Translations under genes and position numbers: made by a program
Source: Acidihalobacter aeolianus
GTDB taxonomy: Bacteria; Pseudomonadota; Gammaproteobacteria; DSM-5130; Acidihalobacteraceae
Length of the DNA: 64,000 nucleotides
Reading direction: 5' to 3'
Assembly (NCBI RefSeq): GCF_001753165.1
Contig: NZ_CP017448.1
Location: 1-64,000, forward strand
Part shown: positions 60,123 to 64,000 of the stretch, piece by piece
Layout of the letters: each line of letters starts with the position of its first letter
How positions within the stretch are numbered: position 1 is the stretch's first letter
The notes under the pieces: model-generated
Told to the model about the DNA's origin: nothing
The model's database searches: none
The model's input: only the letters and a program-made list of their open reading frames with translations

Positions 60123-61202
60123 ATGCCACAGCGTTTCAGCGAACGCGTGCTCGCGTGGTGGCGCCGGCACGGACGCAAGGACCTGCCCTGGCAGCGCGAG
60201 CCCACGCCCTACCGCGTGTGGGTGTCCGAGATCATGCTGCAGCAGACCCAGGTCGGCACGGTCGTCGGCTATTTCGACCGCTTCATGGCGCGCTTCCCGG
60301 ACCTCGAAGCGCTCGCGACCGCACCCGTCGACGAAGTGCTCGGGCTGTGGTCGGGGCTCGGCTACTACGCAAGGGCGCGCAACCTGCATCGCGCCGCGCA
60401 GGAGGCCCACGTCCTGCATGGCGGACTGCCCGCCGACCTCGAAGCGCTCGCCGCTCTGCCCGGCATCGGCCGCTCCACCGCCGGCGCGATCCTCGCCCTG
60501 GGCCACGGCCGTCCGGCCAGCATCCTCGACGGCAACGTCAAGCGCGTGCTCGCGCGGCATGCCGGCATCGACGGCTGGCCCGGGGAGACCGCCGTGCTGC
60601 ACCGTCTCTGGGCGCTGGCCGAGGAGCGCACGCCGGAGCACGAGGCCGGACCCTACGCGCAGGCGATGATGGATCTCGGCGCGACGCTGTGCACGCGCGC
60701 CAATCCCTGCTGCGGCGACTGCCCGGTGGCCGCCGACTGCGTCGCGCAGCGCGAGGGCCGGCAGCGCGAACTGCCCGCGCCCAAGCCGCGCAAGACGACG
60801 CCCGAACGCGAGACCTGGATGCTGCTGCTGTACGACGCCGCCGGCGCCGTACTGCTCGAACGGCGCCCGCCGAGCGGTATCTGGGGTGGGCTGTGGAGCC
60901 TGCCCGAAGCCGCCTCCGCGGACGAAGCCGACGCCCGCGCGCGCGAACTCGCTGGCCGAACCCCCGCGACCTGGCAGGCGCTGCCGCCGTTCCGCCACGC
61001 GTTCACTCATTTCCGTCTGCGCATCCATCCGCTCGCCGGCCGGCTGCATGGCCCCGCCGCCGTGGGGGTGAAAGACACCGCCCAGGTCTGGTATAAACCG
61101 GGGCAACCGCCGCCCGGTGGCATTCCCGCCCCGGTGGCAAGCCTGTTGGAGCAGCCCGCGCGGGCCGCAGCGACGAACGATCGAGAGGACATCAGCCAAT
61201 GA
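60123..61202 (+). CDS. mutY: Adenine DNA glycosylase MutY
   Basis: MutY removes adenine mispaired with 8-oxoguanine. The 359-residue protein has [19 protein letters not shown] (catalytic Glu) near residue 37, the helix-hairpin-helix [13 protein letters not shown] near 116, [13 protein letters not shown] (catalytic Asp) near 135, a [4Fe-4S] motif with four cysteines in [17 protein letters not shown] near 195-211, and a C-terminal NUDIX-like 8-oxoG-recognition domain. It overlaps yggX by four bases. Confidence 0.97.
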   Translation: MPQRFSERVLAWWRRHGRKDLPWQREPTPYRVWVSEIMLQQTQVGTVVGYFDRFMARFPDLEALATAPVDEVLGLWSGLGYYARARNLHRAAQEAHVLHGGLPADLEALAALPGIGRSTAGAILALGHGRPASILDGNVKRVLARHAGIDGWPGETAVLHRLWALAEERTPEHEAGPYAQAMMDLGATLCTRANPCCGDCPVAADCVAQREGRQRELPAPKPRKTTPERETWMLLLYDAAGAVLLERRPPSGIWGGLWSLPEAASADEADARARELAGRTPATWQALPPFRHAFTHFRLRIHPLAGRLHGPAAVGVKDTAQVWYKPGQPPPGGIPAPVASLLEQPARAAATNDREDISQ

Positions 61203-61474
61203 CACGCATGGTGCAATGCGCCTATCTGGGCAAGGAAGCCGAAGGGCTGGACCGCCCGACCTACCCCGGCGAACTCGGCAAGCGGATCTACGAACAGATC
61301 TCCAAGGAAGCCTGGCAGCTGTGGCTGCGCCACCAGACCATGCTCATCAACGAATACCGCCTCACCCCGGTCGACCCCAAGTCGCGCAAGTTCCTGGAAG
61401 AGGAAATGGAGAAGTTCCTTTTCGCCGGCGGCGCCACCCAGCCCGAAGGCTACGTCCCGCCCGGGGGGGCTTGA
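61199..61474 (+). CDS. yggX: Fe(2+)-trafficking/oxidative damage protection protein YggX
   Basis: A 91-residue protein with [38 protein letters not shown] and [19 protein letters not shown], all family hallmarks. YggX protects iron-sulfur proteins and is usually next to mutY. ATG 61199 overlaps the mutY stop. It is the last core gene before the tRNA. Confidence 0.97.
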   Translation: MTRMVQCAYLGKEAEGLDRPTYPGELGKRIYEQISKEAWQLWLRHQTMLINEYRLTPVDPKSRKFLEEEMEKFLFAGGATQPEGYVPPGGA

Positions 61475-61510
61475 CGCGTCAGCCCCGCCCCGGTTTAATG
61501 CGCTTCCTTC

Positions 61511-61586
61511 GGCCAGGTAGCTCAGTTGGTAGAGCAGGGGATTGAAAATCCCCGTGTCGGCAGTTCGATTCTGTCCCTGGCCACCA
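61511..61586 (+). tRNA. tRNA-Phe (GAA)
   Basis: A full cloverleaf is visible. GGCCAGG (61511-61517) pairs with CCTGGCC (61576-61582), the D arm reads GCTCAGTTGGTAGAGC, the anticodon arm GGGATTGAAAATCCC carries GAA, and the T arm GGCAG TTCGATT CTGTC has one G-U pair; the discriminator A and an encoded CCA follow. A perfect terminator lies at 61597-61625. The 3' part is the attachment site of the integrated element. Confidence 0.97.
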
Positions 61587-62128
61587 TAGAATCAAGGGCT
61601 TGCGAGCGATCGCAAGCCTTTTTTTCTTCCGGTTCCGCCAGAACTGTGCCCCCGATCCGCCGCGCGACGCTTCTCAGATGCGCACATCGAAAGATGTGCT
61701 TGGAGCAGAACCGATTCGCAACTTGAGCAACCGCTCAACCCAATCAATCCCCCAATTCCTGCAAACCCCCCCCCGTTCTCCATACGCCAGGTTGTTCAGG
61801 TATGGCGCAGGTCATGCCAGCGAAAGTCCGGCCTTATCCCTGCCTGCATGAGCGCGTGCTTGAACGCATGGGTTGAGCACTGTTCGACCTGTCGCCGCTT
61901 GTACGCGAACACGTACTTGCGATGCCCGCCCCATCGACGCCTGAGCACGTCCATGGCCACCTCGTTCAAGGGAACGCCAATGGCCTTTCCGGCTTTGGCC
62001 TCGTCCGCATGAATCCAGGCCACTTGGCGAGCCATGTCTACCTGGTCCCATTGCAGGTAAGACACGTTGCGCTGTCTCAAATTCGTAGTCTTCTCTAACG
62101 TCGATCCTAAGTGTTTCAGGGAGATAAG
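61522..62128 (-). pseudogene. Decayed tyrosine recombinase (tRNA-Phe integrase relic)
   Basis: Between 62107 and 61796 the minus strand encodes the C-terminal half of a phage-type integrase: LRQRNVSYLQWDQVDMAR, WIHADEAKAGKAIGVPLN, RWHDLRHT, then a TGA. Beyond the TGA, after a run of nine G (on the minus strand) that shifts the frame, the sequence reads LQELGD, stop, LG, stop, AVAQVANRF, FRCAHLRSVARRIGG and GTVLAEPEE. The nucleophile Tyr is replaced by Cys (RCAHL), and the frame finally enters the tRNA as MVARDRIELPTRGFSIPC, ending in it at 61522. Upstream of 62128 a stop codon (TAG) cuts off the N-terminal half, so the gene is a truncated relic. Confidence 0.85.
61597..61625 (+). terminator. 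Rho-independent terminator of tRNA-Phe
   Basis: GGCTTGCGA (61597-61605) and TCGCAAGCC (61610-61618) form a perfect 9-bp stem with a GCGA loop, followed by seven T (61619-61625). It directly follows the tRNA. Confidence 0.93.
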
Positions 62129-62179
62129 CTACTTGATGATTAGGTTTTTCACAGAAGCCTAAATCCTATCCGTTATGTA

Positions 62180-62651
62180 TTAGCAGGTAGTCTTCGCCCT
62201 GCGATGCTTGCATAAAATCTCATCGCTCTGCCGCACCTCAGGATTTGGAGTTATGGTTTGCTCAATGTCCTTATCTTCATTAGGCCACTGGTAGTTTGTT
62301 TGGGGGACCCAGAACTCAGATAAAGGTCCATTGCAACGTTCATTCACACCATAGCGAGAATGAGTGTCGACCTATCACGGCCCAATGCATGAGTTTGCGG
62401 TTTTCGAGGGAAACCCAGATTGCAGGCATGTGGTAGTGGTAATAGTGCTTTGGGTCTGATTCAGAGTCATCGTGCTATTTGTCCAGTAAGAGAGTCGAAC
62501 AGAAAAGATGTGCGGCCTCTATTTCATGCATGAGTAGTCGCATGTTGTCGCGAACTGGTAGAGGTAGACGCAGGCGGAAGATATTAGGGTCGTAGCCAGC
62601 CCAACGGTGGGAGATTTCCCTAATAGTCAGGGCGTCATTGAGAAGTGACAT
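62180..62651 (-). pseudogene. Broken island gene (hypothetical protein, nonsense + frameshift)
   Basis: No open frame crosses this stretch, yet the minus strand spells a coherent protein from ATG 62651: MSLLNDALTIREISHRWAG, NIFRLRLPLPVRDNMRLLMH, STLLLDK, then an amber stop at 62475-62477, and on in the same frame as HDDSESDPKHYYHYH, NRKLMHWAVIGRHSFSLWCE. A shift of one base at about 62341-62345 then continues NERCNGPLSEFWVP, QTNYQWPNEDKDIEQTI and ends at 62180 (TAA). This matches my recollection of a protein family seen next to integrases, with NRKLLxWA and WCExRxxPLxEFWxP motifs and no known function. It is 20 bases downstream of the ATPase gene. Confidence 0.7.
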
Positions 62652-62671
62652 AAAATGTTAGATAGCTCTGG

Positions 62672-64000
62672 TTACGAATCTTCATCCTGCGCCGAGATAT
62701 CGAGATTTCGCCAAAACATAGGATGTATATATACTCTCATATCAGATTTTAAATTAAGTTTTCCTATAATAGAGTGGCTGTTAAAGCTCCATTTCGTACC
62801 ATGTCTTGGTCCTTGTTTGATGCCGACCATCCCAACATGGTAGAGAGCGTTAATCAAATCATATCTGAATGAATTTGAGGTTATGCCATGGTTTAGATAT
62901 GCGCTTGCGGACGCAGATAAAGAATCAATAATATATTTGTCATCGAATGCTAGTGACATTGAAATCTCATTTAATTGATCCTCTGATATTTCTTGTATTC
63001 TAAATCCGTCCCGCCGTTTTTCTAAGATAGACTTACATATGGCCAAGGATGGATGAATGGATGCCCATTCATGCTCTACGCTCCGAATCCGCTCCTCGCT
63101 ATAATCTTCTTCAGCGGACTGTATTAAATCCACTGTAATAGAGGACTTCCCGGCTGCGCGCTCAAGAACAAAATTCAAATAGCTGATTATGTCTCTTGGC
63201 CTCATGAATGTTCGTTCTATGAGGTAATCAAACGTTTTTCGTTTTCGTATGCTTCCTGGGAAAATAGAATCAAATTGTACAGAGTGGTTCGTGTAATTAT
63301 ACTTTAATAGATGGTTTATTCTTGATTTAACGAGATCTAGAAGATTCTCTTCATTCCACTGTATTGGTAGTAGTAAGTCTCTGTATTTTTCTTCCTGGAA
63401 GCCGGCATCTTTGGTTTTCTCGAAAACATCCTCAAGCAAATCTAGCCACATTGTTATGAGTATTTTCAAGCAACCAATTTTTCTAAATGATTTTATTTCT
63501 TCTATCAAAGCCCTGATTAATTTGTACCGGATTTTCTTAGAAGCCCAGTTTTCGTCGAGTCTATCTATAATAAGATAATGTCTCTGTTGCCCATTTGTGA
63601 AAACGTCCTCCGCCAGGAATTTTATGGCTTCTGCTAAATCCCTGATTTGAATTTCAGAAACCGCCTTTTTCCCTCTTTCAACAATTTCCTGCCTTTGTGA
63701 ATCGGTGAGTGTTTTGGCTGCTTCAGCACTGAGCGTGAAAGTTGGGCTGATACTTTTTACATCGGCTTTTAGTTTGTTCTCTATATTGCTGACTACTTCC
63801 TTAACGCGGAATTCGGTATCCTCCCAGAACTTCTCCCCCCACTGTTTAAGGTATTGAATACCTTTTTGCTTTTGTCTGTCTCTCTTGAGTAGGCCAGTAA
63901 TATTGCTTAGAAACGCTGAAGTAGCGCTTTCATTTTTCAAGTCATATTTATGCTTAAGTAATTCGACTATTAATACATGCTTCCAAAGAAACCTAAACAA
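62672..64000 (-). CDS. P-loop ATPase-like protein (N-terminus beyond the window edge)
   Basis: The last 442 residues of a larger protein whose start lies beyond base 64000, so a Walker A motif is not visible. Key parts are a Lys/Glu-rich helical segment, a Walker B-like RHYLIIDRLDENW near residue 140 of the visible part, then a Lys/Arg-rich helical core with MRPRDIISYLNFVLERA near 268 (the sensor-2-like arginine region of ATPases), and an unassigned tail ending DISAQDEDS. It may belong to the Sll1717-type P-loop ATPases that are found in accessory and defence regions; this assignment is from memory. The codon and base use is strongly AT-rich (one line near 63241 counts 35% GC), unlike the core genes. 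Confidence 0.55.
   Translation of the reverse strand: MFRFLWKHVLIVELLKHKYDLKNESATSAFLSNITGLLKRDRQKQKGIQYLKQWGEKFWEDTEFRVKEVVSNIENKLKADVKSISPTFTLSAEAAKTLTDSQRQEIVERGKKAVSEIQIRDLAEAIKFLAEDVFTNGQQRHYLIIDRLDENWASKKIRYKLIRALIEEIKSFRKIGCLKILITMWLDLLEDVFEKTKDAGFQEEKYRDLLLPIQWNEENLLDLVKSRINHLLKYNYTNHSVQFDSIFPGSIRKRKTFDYLIERTFMRPRDIISYLNFVLERAAGKSSITVDLIQSAEEDYSEERIRSVEHEWASIHPSLAICKSILEKRRDGFRIQEISEDQLNEISMSLAFDDKYIIDSLSASASAYLNHGITSNSFRYDLINALYHVGMVGIKQGPRHGTKWSFNSHSIIGKLNLKSDMRVYIHPMFWRNLDISAQDEDS

Noticed and set aside
58279-60129. A 616-residue minus-strand frame across asmA and the SRPBCC-like gene
   Set aside because: It is the antisense image of strongly supported genes, without family motifs.
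61511-64000. A full att site pair or a complete prophage
   Set aside because: Only one side of the element is in the window; a second tRNA-end copy cannot be seen.

Overview
This window looks like the origin-proximal end of a gammaproteobacterial chromosome, opening exactly at the dnaA start codon. Gene order (dnaA-dnaN-recF-gyrB; hemC-hemD-hemX-hemY; lptM-lysA...dapF-DUF484-xerC; hslV-hslU-DUF971-ubiE-ubiJ-ubiB; sucA-sucB-lpdA) is typical of Gammaproteobacteria. A Tat-exported high-potential iron-sulfur protein, two TusA sulfurtransferases and an exported DsrE-like protein point to a sulfur-oxidising member of the Chromatiales/Ectothiorhodospiraceae type. That placement is inference. No rRNA operon, CRISPR array or intact insertion sequence was seen.

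Layout. 1-9 kb: replication and repair genes (dnaA, dnaN, recF, gyrB), then oligopeptidase A and an exonuclease III-type nuclease. 9-14.3 kb: ubiD and a ferredoxin-reductase gene, separated by a 50-residue membrane protein, a c-di-GMP-I riboswitch in front of a small secreted protein, an EamA transporter and an SDR epimerase. 14.3-18.5 kb: a heme operon on the minus strand. 18.6-22.4 kb: an exported thioredoxin-fold protein, an AlgZ/AlgR-type two-component pair and argH. 22.4-24.8 kb: a Cys/Lys-rich secreted peptide with a His-rich partner, and small conserved genes. 24.9-35.5 kb: lysine/cell-wall genes, xerC, the HslVU protease and ubiquinone genes. 35.5-41.1 kb: 2-oxoglutarate dehydrogenase. 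41.2-45.4 kb: a TusA/TetR pair with a candidate operator, a frameshifted exonuclease, malic enzyme, an exported nuclease and L31. 45.4-54 kb: a DnaA-box cluster, rimO, HiPIP, a frameshifted RidA, DsrE-like, Rof, hemW, rdgB, rph, yicC, Hsp20 and CbpA. 54-61.5 kb: an HtrA protease, moaC/D/E, an active-site-less phosphatase-like protein, AsmA, mutY and yggX. 61.5-64 kb: tRNA-Phe followed by a decayed, AT-rich integrated element: an integrase relic whose frame once ended inside the tRNA, a second broken gene, and a P-loop ATPase cut by the window edge.

Hand counts on single 60-base lines suggest uneven base composition: about 47-58% GC in the first ~11 kb, 65-68% over most of the rest, and about 35% in the terminal ATPase gene. 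The least explained parts are the riboswitch-controlled secreted protein, the Cys-rich peptide with its partner, the DnaA-box cluster at 45.55 kb, the tusA/tetR operator and the tRNA-Phe island.
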